DNA from: Nannocystis punicea | GTDB taxonomy: Bacteria; Myxococcota_A; Polyangia; Nannocystales; Nannocystaceae | Assembly: GCF_026965555.1 (NCBI RefSeq) | Contig: NZ_CP114040.1 | Span: 10,638,001 to 10,702,000 of the forward strand | Length of the DNA: 64,000 nucleotides | Reading direction: 5' to 3' | Shown here: positions 56,302 through 64,000 of the stretch, piece by piece | Layout: every line of letters starts with the position of its first letter | Position numbering within the stretch: position 1 is the first letter of the stretch | Notes under the pieces: model-generated | What the model saw: only the letters and a program-made list of their open reading frames with translations | Told to the model about the DNA's origin: nothing | The model's database searches: none | Program-made: the position numbers and the translations under genes

Positions 56302-57204
56302 ATGCGCTCATTCTGCCTTATCAGCCTGTCGCTCGCCCTCGCCGCGGGCTGCGGTCCCTCGCCCGGGACGACCAGCGGCACCACCTCGGACGACTCGTCC
56401 GGGTCCCCGAGCGAGTCGTCCGGGAGCGAGGAGCCCACGACGGGCATGTCCGATGGGACATCCACCTCGGCGACGGACACCACCGGCGCTCCGACCACCG
56501 GGCCGGCGACGACGACCACCACCACCACCACCGAGACCTCGGCGACCGACACCGACGCGACCACCGGCGGAGCCGTGTGCGGCGCGCCCGATGCCGTCGT
56601 CGCCCAGTGGAGCATCGACTTTCAGGGCGAACGACCCGAGAGCGTATCGGCGCCGTGCACCGTCGATACTGCGACCGAGAGCCCGCCGGAACGGACCATC
56701 GCGTTCGACTGCACGATCGACGGCGCGGCGCAGGAGGTCCACCTCGCCTTCACGCGCGCGCCGTTCCCCGCGCAGGTGTTCTTCCCGGGCCAGGAGGTCC
56801 AGCTCGAGTACCGCTCGGAGCAGCCCTTCTGGCTCAATCAATGGTTCTCGCTCCGCGCCGCCTTCGACCCGACGCGCATGATCTTGGGGGGAGCGAGCGC
56901 CGACCGCCTTGTCCCGGACGGCGCCACCGCCGAGGAATTTTACGCGACGCCCATCGCGGTCGAGGACGGCCTGTGCGAGCCCGGCGACGCGCAGTGCGGA
57001 CTGTCCGAGCGGCTCGCGCTCGCCGTGACGTGGCTCGAGGTCACGATCGAGGTGTTCGACGGCCAGCACGGGTCGCTCGACAACCTCCCGGGCAGCTACA
57101 GGGTGTGGCTCGAGAACGCCGAACGCGCGGTCGAACCCGGGATGTGCGACGACAACCCGCCGGCGTGGTTCCAGGCGCTGATGGAGATGCACATCGGACC
57201 GTAG
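56302..57204 (+). CDS. Secreted lipoprotein with Thr-rich linker, unknown function
   Basis: 300 aa from ATG 56302. Lipobox LAAGC, then a Ser/Thr/Glu/Gly linker (about 20-90) holding (T)8 from a CCACCA run. A dispersed element within the linker reads GMSDGTS. The remaining 205 residues are a beta-rich domain with no family recognised (VAQWSIDFQGERPE, FWLNQWFSLRAAFDP, LEVTIEVFDGQHGS). Four Cys in the domain probably form disulfides. Divergent from the ABA4-like gene. Confidence 0.75.
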   Translation: MRSFCLISLSLALAAGCGPSPGTTSGTTSDDSSGSPSESSGSEEPTTGMSDGTSTSATDTTGAPTTGPATTTTTTTTETSATDTDATTGGAVCGAPDAVVAQWSIDFQGERPESVSAPCTVDTATESPPERTIAFDCTIDGAAQEVHLAFTRAPFPAQVFFPGQEVQLEYRSEQPFWLNQWFSLRAAFDPTRMILGGASADRLVPDGATAEEFYATPIAVEDGLCEPGDAQCGLSERLALAVTWLEVTIEVFDGQHGSLDNLPGSYRVWLENAERAVEPGMCDDNPPAWFQALMEMHIGP

Positions 57205-57326
57205 CGCGGCCCGGGCGAAGCGCGCACCGACTGCCTGTTCCACGCCCCGATCGACGACGCGAGCTCCATGCGATCACCGATATGTTCGCCGCAATTGGCC
57301 AGCGGCGCGAACGGCGACCGATTCGC

Positions 57327-58853
57327 TCACCACCCCTCGTCCACGCGCTCGCGGAACAGCTGCAGCAGCGCGAGCTCGTCGGCCGCGAGCTCGCCGACCG
57401 GCGCCGACTCGAGCGCCTCGCGCACCGCCCACCCATCGCCGGAGAACAGCCGCGAACGATCTTCCATCACCACCAGCCAGCGGCGCGCCGCTGGGGCCAG
57501 CGGCCGCTCGAGCAGGCAGAGCAGCGCCCCCACGGCCTGGGAATCCTCGAGCTGGAACGGCTCCACGTGCTCCGTCGCCAGCACCTCGGCGATCGGCTGC
57601 AGCGCCTCCCACGGAGCTCTGCGGCCCGCTGTCGCCAGCGCCGACAGCACCGCCGACCACCGCGACAGCGCGGTCTCCATCGCCGCCGACACCTCTGACC
57701 ACGACAGCCGCGCCGAGACAGCATCCCTCGCCGCTCCGACCGCCGCCGCGAGCAGGGACGCGTGGTGCTCCGAGCGGGCCCAGCGCTCCAGCATCTCCTC
57801 GTCCAGCTCGGCCAGCGCGATCGCCTGCACCTCGGATGACGCGAGGTCATGACGGCTCAGCTCCCGCGCCGCCAGCAGGCGCAAGGTCCGGTGCGGCGCC
57901 TGCAACAGCCGCGACAGCCCCGCGCTCAGCGTCGCCGCCACCTCCTCGCCGGCGAGCAGGAGCACCAGCGCCGCATCCTCGTCGCTGGCGGGCGTCACCA
58001 CGCCTTCGCTACAGGCGCCCGCGAACCGCCGCAGCAGCACCTCGACCTCGCCCCCATCCGCCAGCGCCGCATTCACCTGCCCCAAAAGCCAGGCTCCCGC
58101 CGCCGGCGAGTACGGCGGCCCGAGCAGCTCCGTCACCGCCCCGGCGTCGCCCGCGGCCGCCAGCGGCGCCAACATCTCGAACGAGTAGCTGCGGCCCGCC
58201 TCGACCAGCGCCCGCACGATCGCCTCGCGCCCGCGCTCCCACGACGTCAGCGCCTCGATCAGCGCCGCGTGGTCGGCCGACCGCGCCCAGCGCGACAGCA
58301 TCGAGCGCTGCAGCGCCGCGTTGGCCTCGACCTCGACCGCGCGACGGAGCACCGGCGGCACCGCTTCGCCCAGCTCGAACAGGCGGTCGCTCGCGCGAGC
58401 GCGCGTCGCCACATCGGCCGCCGAGAGCCGCAGCTCGAGCTCGGCCGCCAGCGCGTCCCAGGCGAACCGGGGGTTCGCCTCGACCAGCTCGAACACCAGC
58501 TCGGGCTCCTCCGCCGCGGCCGCGCGCACGCGCAACATCGCCGGCACCGGCGAGGGCGCCACGCGGATCAGCCAGCCCAGCGCCTCGCGCCGGATCGCCG
58601 GCTCCGGGTCGAACTGGGCCACCGCCTCGAGCAGCTCCACCTCGCGCGCCGCCGCGAAGTTGAGCAGGAGCAGCCGCCGATGACCCGCGTCGGGCCCGCC
58701 CGCGCCGATCGTCGTCAACGCCTGCCCGCGCGTCATCAGCCGCCAGCACGCCAGCGCCCGGTCCTCCGCTGCCCCGTCCTGCGCCGCCGCCCGCAGCGTC
58801 GCGTCGTCGATCGCCGCCGTGTCGGCGTACGAGGCGAACCGCCGCCCGGTCAC
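57327..58853 (-). CDS. HEAT/ARM-like helical repeat protein
   Basis: 508 aa from GTG 58853, with GAGGGG six bases upstream. No signal peptide. Composition and periodicity (Ala, Leu, Arg, Glu; units such as LLEAVAQFDPEPAIRREALGWLIRVA, ALQRSMLSRWARSADHAALIEALTSW, LDEEMLERWARSEHHASLLAAAV) indicate a helical-repeat solenoid. No known family name can be given with confidence. It probably binds proteins. A tandem array of the dispersed element lies directly upstream and may include its promoter. Confidence 0.65.
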   Translation of the reverse strand: MTGRRFASYADTAAIDDATLRAAAQDGAAEDRALACWRLMTRGQALTTIGAGGPDAGHRRLLLLNFAAAREVELLEAVAQFDPEPAIRREALGWLIRVAPSPVPAMLRVRAAAAEEPELVFELVEANPRFAWDALAAELELRLSAADVATRARASDRLFELGEAVPPVLRRAVEVEANAALQRSMLSRWARSADHAALIEALTSWERGREAIVRALVEAGRSYSFEMLAPLAAAGDAGAVTELLGPPYSPAAGAWLLGQVNAALADGGEVEVLLRRFAGACSEGVVTPASDEDAALVLLLAGEEVAATLSAGLSRLLQAPHRTLRLLAARELSRHDLASSEVQAIALAELDEEMLERWARSEHHASLLAAAVGAARDAVSARLSWSEVSAAMETALSRWSAVLSALATAGRRAPWEALQPIAEVLATEHVEPFQLEDSQAVGALLCLLERPLAPAARRWLVVMEDRSRLFSGDGWAVREALESAPVGELAADELALLQLFRERVDEGW

Positions 58854-59611
58854 CTCGACCCCCTCGCGGCCGCGAACAACCTGTCCCTCCGCCCAGCCCC
58901 GAGAAATCGCCCGAACTTCGCCAAATCCATCACCCCGACCTATGACATGTCCATTCGGACATCTCGCAACCGCACCGCCTCGAGTCGCCGCATCTCACTC
59001 CATGTCGTGCCCGGCCCTCACCGCCGCTCCTCGGCGCCCGGGCGATCGACCTGTCCCTCCGGCCATCTCGCACCGCCCCGGCGACGGAGCCCTCGACGCC
59101 CGGGCGATCGACCTGTCCCTCCGGCCATCTCGCACCCGCCCCGGCGACGGAGCCTTCGACGCCCGGGTGATCGACCTGTCCCTCCGGCCATCTCGTCCCC
59201 GCACCGCCGCCCCTCGGCGCCCGCGGGAACGACCTGACCCACAAGACATCTCGTCCCTCGCGCGCCGATTCATGTCGCGTGCGACGCAAGCCGCTCCGTA
59301 CCGCGGCGAATGCTAACACAGCCGCGCGGCTCGCCGCCCCTCGTCGTTCGCGCCAATCTTCCAACAATTTGCAGATCTGTCTCGAGGGACATCTCTTTGC
59401 GCGCACACCGACTCGCGGCGCTGGGGTCTAGTGCCCACGCAGGCGCGCGCGGATCCGTCCGATCGGCCTTGGTTCGGCGCCTGGGTGGCTTACGATCTCG
59501 CACCCATCGCACCCCGCGATCGTGCGCGCCGCGCCGTGGGCGCTCGTGATAGATTGACGACGCTCCGGCCTGCCGCCGCACCGGGCGCCGGTCACCGCGG
59601 GAGCGAGCCTC
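58854..59611. repeat. Gene-free region with a 62-63-bp tandem array of the dispersed element
   Basis: 758 bp. GATCGACCTGTCCCTCCGGC recurs at 59044, 59106 and 59169, each in a unit of 62-63 bp with CATCTCGCACC and GCGACGGAGCC. Degenerate units extend left (58878 and 58943, the latter ACATGTCCATTCGGACATCT) and right (59229). The unit's core is a variant of the genome-dispersed palindrome, which shows that the element itself can expand in tandem. The region should also contain the divergent promoters of the two flanking genes. Confidence 0.7.
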
Positions 59612-62600
59612 GTGTACTTCCGTGTCGTCCAGCAGTCGCGCGACGCTCTCGCGTTCCAGGTCGTCCTCGAGGGCGAGCGCGTCGGCCTGACCAGCGTCGA
59701 GTTCCGCGACCAGACGGCGGTGCAGCGCGCGATCGAGGCCGTCATCGCCAGCTTGCGCGAGGGCGTCGACGCCTCCTTGCAGGTCGACGGCGACAGCTAT
59801 CACTTCACCCTGCGCGGCGAGGACGGCGGCCTCCTGGCCCGCGGCAACGCCTACGCCAGCCCGGCCCAGGCCGACGCCGGCCTCGCCGAGCTGCAGCACT
59901 GGGCCGGCACCGTCGAGCGGTTCCGCGTCGTCAACCTCGCGCGCCCGCAGAAGAGCGGCGCCAGGCCCGTCGACACGATCCAGGTCGCAGTGCGCTACGA
60001 CCTCGAGGCGTGCAGTCGGGCCAAGAAGTCCGGCCTCGAGCTGCTGAACCGCGCCAGCGACGGCCTCTTCACCGCCCACGTCCACGGCGAGCGCGGCGAG
60101 GTCCTGCTCTACTTGCGGGGCTTCACCACCCGGTTCGCGCGCGACGAGCAGGTCGAGTCGGTCCTCGTCGCCGCCGCCGACCCGCGGCGCTACGATCGGC
60201 GCGAGGCCGAGGGCCGGCGGTACTTCGTGCTGACTGCCCGCAACGGCCGGGAGATCGCGCGCAGCCCCTGGCTGGCGAGCGAGGTCGAGTGCGACGCCGC
60301 GATCGCCCAGCTCGTGCAACTCGCGCCGGGCGAGGCGAAGGAGTACGTGGCCGCCCGCACCCGGCGCAAGGTCGCGGAATCGGGCTACGACCTCACCCGC
60401 AGATCGACCTCGGGAGTCGCCGGATTCGAGGCCTTCCGCGCCGACGACGGCCATCACTACTTCCACTTCAACGACGAGCGCGGCGAGGTCCTCCTCTTCA
60501 GCCACGGCTACAGCACCCCCAAGGCCCGCGATCACGGCATTCGCAGCCTCCTCAAGGGGGCCGGCGACCCGGTGTGTTACCGCGTCGCCGCCGACGAGCT
60601 GCGCTTCGCCATCTCCGCCGTCAACGGCCGCGAGCTGGCCCGCAGCCGCCTGTTCGGCAGCCGCGCCGCCCTCGACCGCGCGATCGCGTGGATCCGCAGC
60701 GACATCGTCCAGTTCGGCCGCAAGTACGGCATTCGCCTGTGGGAGTCCTCGTTCATCGAGCTCCCGCACGAGCTCGCCGGCAGCGACGGCAGCGCCCCCT
60801 CGCAGGACCCGGACGAGCTCGCCCGCCAGGCCCTCGACGCCTCGGGCGACGCCACCCTCTCGCGCCTCGCCGCGCCGGCGCCCGCCCCTGCCCCGAACGC
60901 GTCCTCCCGACAATCGCCCGGCGCGCGCCCCGACGCCACCGCGCCCTCGCCCGAATCCCCACGCCAGGATTCCGCCCGCGACGCTCATTCCTCCACCCTC
61001 GCCCCGCGCCCGGATTCTCCGCCGCCCGACGCCTCTCCCTCCAATCTCGCCCCGCGCCCCGACTCCCCGTCCGCGCCCGACGCCCCTCCCTCCAATCTCC
61101 CCGCGCGCCCCGATTCCCCGTCCGCGCCCGACGCCTCTCCCCCCAATCTCCCCGCGCGCCCCGATTCCCCGTCCGCGCCCGACGCCTCTCCCTCCAATCT
61201 CGCCTCGCGCCCCGATTCCCCGTCCGCGCCCGACGCCTCTCCCTCCAATCTCCCCGCGCGCCCCGATTCCCCGTCCGCGCCCGACGCCTCTCCCTCCAAT
61301 CTCCCCGCGCGCCTCGATTCCCCGCACTCGTCCGCCCCCGACGCCCTTCCGTCCGATCTCCACTCGCCTTCGGATTCTCCGCGCAGCGTCTCTCCCTCCA
61401 ATCTCGCCTCGCCTCCGAAGTCCTCGCACCCATCTTCGCCCGCCGTCCCGCTCTCCCATCTCGCCTCGCCCTCCGATTCTCCGCCCCTCTCTTCCAGCGA
61501 CGCCTCCGCCCTTCCCTCCAATCTCGCCTCCCAGCCAGATCCTCCGCGGCCCCGTTCCAGCGACGCCTCCGGGCCCGTCGCCCATTCGTCCGACCTCTCT
61601 TCCCCGGAAGCCGCCGACCTCTCGCGCGTCCCCGAGCCTCATTCCCCCGGTTCGGTCGACCACACGCCGTCCCTCCATTCCCCCGGTTCGGTCGACCCCG
61701 TAGGCGCCCTCCATTCCCTCGATTCCGCCCCTCTCGCATCCTCCCGCCAATCTCCCGACTCCGTCGCCCCCTCCCTCCATTCCCCCGATTCGGTCGACCC
61801 CGCGGGTTCGATTGACCCCACCCTCTCCCTCCATTCTTCCGGCTCGGTCGGCCCCGCAGACTCTCTCCATTCTCCCGCCACCGATCCGCGCCATCCTCTC
61901 GCTCCCGTCGCGGTTCCCTCCGAACCGCAAGACCCGGCCTCGGCGACCCTCTCGCCTGCTCTCACCCTCGACGCGGCCGTCCGTCCTGAAGGAGCCGGGC
62001 CGCTCCGCGAAGACGTCGACGCCATTGAGCTCCCCGAGCTCCAGCTCTTCGATCCCTCGCCGCGGCGGAGCGACTCCCTGCCACGCCCGCCAGCCGCCGA
62101 TCCGGACCCGCCCAGCGGCCCCTTCTCCGCCCGCGAGCTCGACGACGCCCTCGCCCCGCTCACCGCCCTCGAGTTCGACGACGCGGCCCCGATCGCGATC
62201 GACCCTGAAGACTCTGCGACCTTCGCCGCCGCGTCCGTGCACGCGCTCCCGCACGTCCCGCTCGCCGACGAGGACTCGCTGACGATCGAGCTCGGCTCCA
62301 CCGACCTCTCGACCTTCGCTCCCGCCTCGCCGCATCATCCCCCGCCTCCGCTCCCCGTCGAACCCCCGACAATTCGCGCTGCGCACGAGTCGGAGCCCCC
62401 GCCGCGCTCCGTCCCCGAGCACCCCCATTCCCTCGATCTCTCGCTCTCTCACCCGCCGCAACGCCCCGACGTCTCACCGCACTCCCCCCTCGATCCCTCC
62501 CATTCCCACGGCTCGCACTCCACCTCCGAGCCCACTCATCCCCTCGACCTCTCGCTCCCTCACCCGCCGCAACACCCCGACGTCTCGCTGCAATCCCCCC

Positions 62601-64000
62601 CTTATCGCCCGCATCCCCTCGACCTCTCGCTCGCTCGCCCGCAAGGCCCCGAGCCCCGGCAGCCCGCCGGCCCCGTGCGTCCGCGGCCTCCCCCCCATCC
62701 GCGAGCCGTCGCCACCTTCCCGCCCCCGTTCACGCCGACGCCGATCGAAGAGCCCGAGGTCGCCACATCCGTCCAATCCGAGGATTCGCTGACGATCGAG
62801 CTCGACTCTCCCGACGCCTCGACCTTCGCCGCCGCGGAGAGCATGCGCGCCGCCTCCATCCTCGAGACCCCACCCGACGGCGAGCAAGACCCCTCGCAAT
62901 CCCTCGTCCTCGTCGAGGCCGCGCCCTTCACCGAGGCCGCCGTCATCCTCGGCTCCGGCCCCGCATCGATCGAAACCACAGTCGACGAGCCACGCCCACG
63001 CGCCACACCCGACATGTCCTCGCGCAGCCACGAGGACTCGCTGACCCTCGCCCTCGACGCCCTCGAAGCACCGACCGCGCCCCTCGAAGCACTCGCCGTC
63101 CCCGCTTCATCATCGTCCCCCGACGCCGACACACCGCCCCCGGTCCAGTCGAGCCCGGCCGACGGCCCCGCTCACTCCCAACCTCCGCCCCCGGCCACCA
63201 CGGCATCACTCACCGGCCGCGGCGACGCACCACTCCTCGCGTCCCTCGCCAGCGAATCACCGCGCCTCCGCGACGCGGCTACCCTCTCTTCCTCGCCCGA
63301 AGCCCGCGAAGACTCCCTGACGCGAGCCCTCGACGCACTCGACCTCGCGTCCGCCTCCCAGCCTCCGAGCGCCGGCACCGTTCGATCCGCCGACCTCCCG
63401 TCCCGGGCGGCGGAAGCCCGCGACGACTCGCCCCTCCGCGAGCCTCTCGCTCCATCACCCGACCCTGTCTCGCCGCTCCAGGCGCGCGAAGACTCGCTGA
63501 CGCGAGCACTCGACACTCTCGACGTCTCGCCCACCGAGCCTGCTTCCGCCGGCACCGACGTCACGCTCGACCTCCCGTCTCCTTCGACGGGACCCCGCGA
63601 AGAGTCGCGACCTCACCTCACTCCGTCACGCGACCACACCTCCTCGCTCTCGCGCCGCGAAGACTCCCTGACGCGAGCCCTCGATGCACTCGACGTCTCG
63701 TCCCCCGAGGCTCCGTCCGCCCCCGATCACCCGCCGCGCGAACCCGAAAGCAGCGCCGACTCGCAATCCCTCGAGTCCCTCGCTCCGGCCCCCGACTCGA
63801 CGAACGCCCGCGAGGCCTCGCAACCGCACCGAGCGCCGTCCCCCCACCTCTCCGCGCCGCTCCTCCGCCGCGACGACTCGCCGGAAGATCACCTCACTCC
63901 GGCACCCGGCCCCAACGCGCCGCGTCTCCGCCCCGAGGACTCCCTGACGCGAGCCCTCGACGCACTCGACGTCTCGTCCCCCTCCGAGGCCACGCCCGCC
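59612..64000 (+). CDS. Giant protein with DUF1508/YegP-like repeats and long Pro/Ser/Asp-rich tail (C-terminus outside window)
   Basis: At least 1463 codons from GTG 59612 (GGGAG eight bases upstream), open to the right edge. Residues 1-400 contain about six DUF1508-type repeats in three pairs: RALAFQVVLEG/YHFTLRGEDGGLLARGNAYAS, LFTAHVHGERGEVLLYLRGF/RYFVLTARNGREIARSPWLAS, HHYFHFNDERGEVLLFSHGYS/LRFAISAVNGRELARSRLFGS. YegP-like proteins in bacteria are small, one or two repeats, unknown function. Then follow about 1060 residues of low complexity: a 17-aa tandem repeat (PARPDSPSAPDASPSNL) near 460-570, HSPGSVDP units, and seven copies of (E/D)DSLTxxLD at residues 887-1442. No signal peptide. Probably a cytoplasmic, largely disordered scaffold. 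Confidence 0.8.
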   Translation, partial: MYFRVVQQSRDALAFQVVLEGERVGLTSVEFRDQTAVQRAIEAVIASLREGVDASLQVDGDSYHFTLRGEDGGLLARGNAYASPAQADAGLAELQHWAGTVERFRVVNLARPQKSGARPVDTIQVAVRYDLEACSRAKKSGLELLNRASDGLFTAHVHGERGEVLLYLRGFTTRFARDEQVESVLVAAADPRRYDRREAEGRRYFVLTARNGREIARSPWLASEVECDAAIAQLVQLAPGEAKEYVAARTRRKVAESGYDLTRRSTSGVAGFEAFRADDGHHYFHFNDERGEVLLFSHGYSTPKARDHGIRSLLKGAGDPVCYRVAADELRFAISAVNGRELARSRLFGSRAALDRAIAWIRSDIVQFGRKYGIRLWESSFIELPHELAGSDGSAPSQDPDELARQALDASGDATLSRLAAPAPAPAPNASSRQSPGARPDATAPSPESPRQDSARDAHSSTLAPRPDSPPPDASPSNLAPRPDSPSAPDAPPSNLPARPDSPSAPDASPPNLPARPDSPSAPDASPSNLASRPDSPSAPDASPSNLPARPDSPSAPDASPSNLPARLDSPHSSAPDALPSDLHSPSDSPRSVSPSNLASPPKSSHPSSPAVPLSHLASPSDSPPLSSSDASALPSNLASQPDPPRPRSSDASGPVAHSSDLSSPEAADLSRVPEPHSPGSVDHTPSLHSPGSVDPVGALHSLDSAPLASSRQSPDSVAPSLHSPDSVDPAGSIDPTLSLHSSGSVGPADSLHSPATDPRHPLAPVAVPSEPQDPASATLSPALTLDAAVRPEGAGPLREDVDAIELPELQLFDPSPRRSDSLPRPPAADPDPPSGPFSARELDDALAPLTALEFDDAAPIAIDPEDSATFAAASVHALPHVPLADEDSLTIELGSTDLSTFAPASPHHPPPPLPVEPPTIRAAHESEPPPRSVPEHPHSLDLSLSHPPQRPDVSPHSPLDPSHSHGSHSTSEPTHPLDLSLPHPPQHPDVSLQSPPYRPHPLDLSLARPQGPEPRQPAGPVRPRPPPHPRAVATFPPPFTPTPIEEPEVATSVQSEDSLTIELDSPDASTFAAAESMRAASILETPPDGEQDPSQSLVLVEAAPFTEAAVILGSGPASIETTVDEPRPRATPDMSSRSHEDSLTLALDALEAPTAPLEALAVPASSSSPDADTPPPVQSSPADGPAHSQPPPPATTASLTGRGDAPLLASLASESPRLRDAATLSSSPEAREDSLTRALDALDLASASQPPSAGTVRSADLPSRAAEARDDSPLREPLAPSPDPVSPLQAREDSLTRALDTLDVSPTEPASAGTDVTLDLPSPSTGPREESRPHLTPSRDHTSSLSRREDSLTRALDALDVSSPEAPSAPDHPPREPESSADSQSLESLAPAPDSTNAREASQPHRAPSPHLSAPLLRRDDSPEDHLTPAPGPNAPRLRPEDSLTRALDALDVSSPSEATPA
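61010..61330 (+). repeat. 51-bp tandem repeat in the giant gene
   Basis: The codon pair GA(C/T)TCC of CCGCGCGCCCCGATTCCCC recurs at 61061, 61112, 61163, 61214, 61265 and 61316, exactly 51 bp apart, encoding a 17-residue unit; a first degenerate unit begins near 61010. In-frame length means copy-number changes would keep the reading frame. Confidence 0.85.

Noticed and set aside
59030..59240. CRISPR array
   Set aside because: The units are contiguous tandem repeats of 62-63 bp with no unique spacers and no cas genes nearby.
59431..61815. A 794-codon Arg/Pro-rich plus-strand frame
   Set aside because: Shadow of the giant DUF1508-type gene, which reads in another frame and has recognisable repeats.

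Overview
The window is very GC-rich DNA with third-position G/C codon bias. It is packed with secreted lipoproteins that carry Ser/Thr-rich linkers, hybrid histidine kinases, a Ser/Thr kinase with TPR repeats and WD40 proteins. This combination suggests a myxobacterium, most likely of the Nannocystis/Plesiocystis group (Myxococcota); that is inferred from style and gene families, because no rRNA or other marker is present. I found no tRNA, rRNA, transposase or CRISPR array.

Layout. 1-4436 (minus): two hybrid sensor kinases in one operon, the second running off the left edge. 4725-7906 (minus): a BASS-type transporter, then a translationally coupled NlpC/P60-like lipoprotein and a TPR/zincin metalloprotein. 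8349-9899 (plus): a CapA-family lipoprotein. 10015-14115 (minus): PPK2 polyphosphate kinase, a Pro-rich repeat lipoprotein and a divergent PurA-like protein. 14116-14936: a decayed tandem array. 14937-17710 (minus): two coupled ferritin-like proteins and an SDR without its catalytic residues. 18073-32172: a run of lipoproteins (IgGFc-binding-like, WD40, serine hydrolase, ferritin-like, somatomedin-B-like) with a Rieske oxygenase and a lycopene-cyclase-like gene. 32265-33542 (minus): a VWA lipoprotein. 34138-40707 (plus): a cusCBA-type heavy-metal efflux operon. 40796-50219: two more histidine kinases, an ECF sigma factor divergent from a c-type cytochrome, a WD40 protein and a GT87 glycosyltransferase. 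50430-58853: a PknB-type kinase, a large lipase-like lipoprotein, an ABA4-like membrane protein, another lipoprotein and a HEAT-like protein. 59612-64000 (plus): a giant open-ended protein with DUF1508/YegP-like repeats and a long repetitive Pro/Ser/Asp-rich tail.

The most unusual feature is a dispersed palindromic DNA element with core GGACATGTCC and relatives (GGACATGCC, GGCATGTCC, CTGTCC-N-GGACAG). At least ten exact 10-mers are visible in 64 kb, eight of them inside genes, where they encode Asp-Met-Ser or Gly-His-Val. Denser clusters form perfect hairpins between convergent genes and overlap several start and stop codons. It behaves like a REP/BIME- or HIP1-type repeat family and is the best candidate here for an undescribed system.
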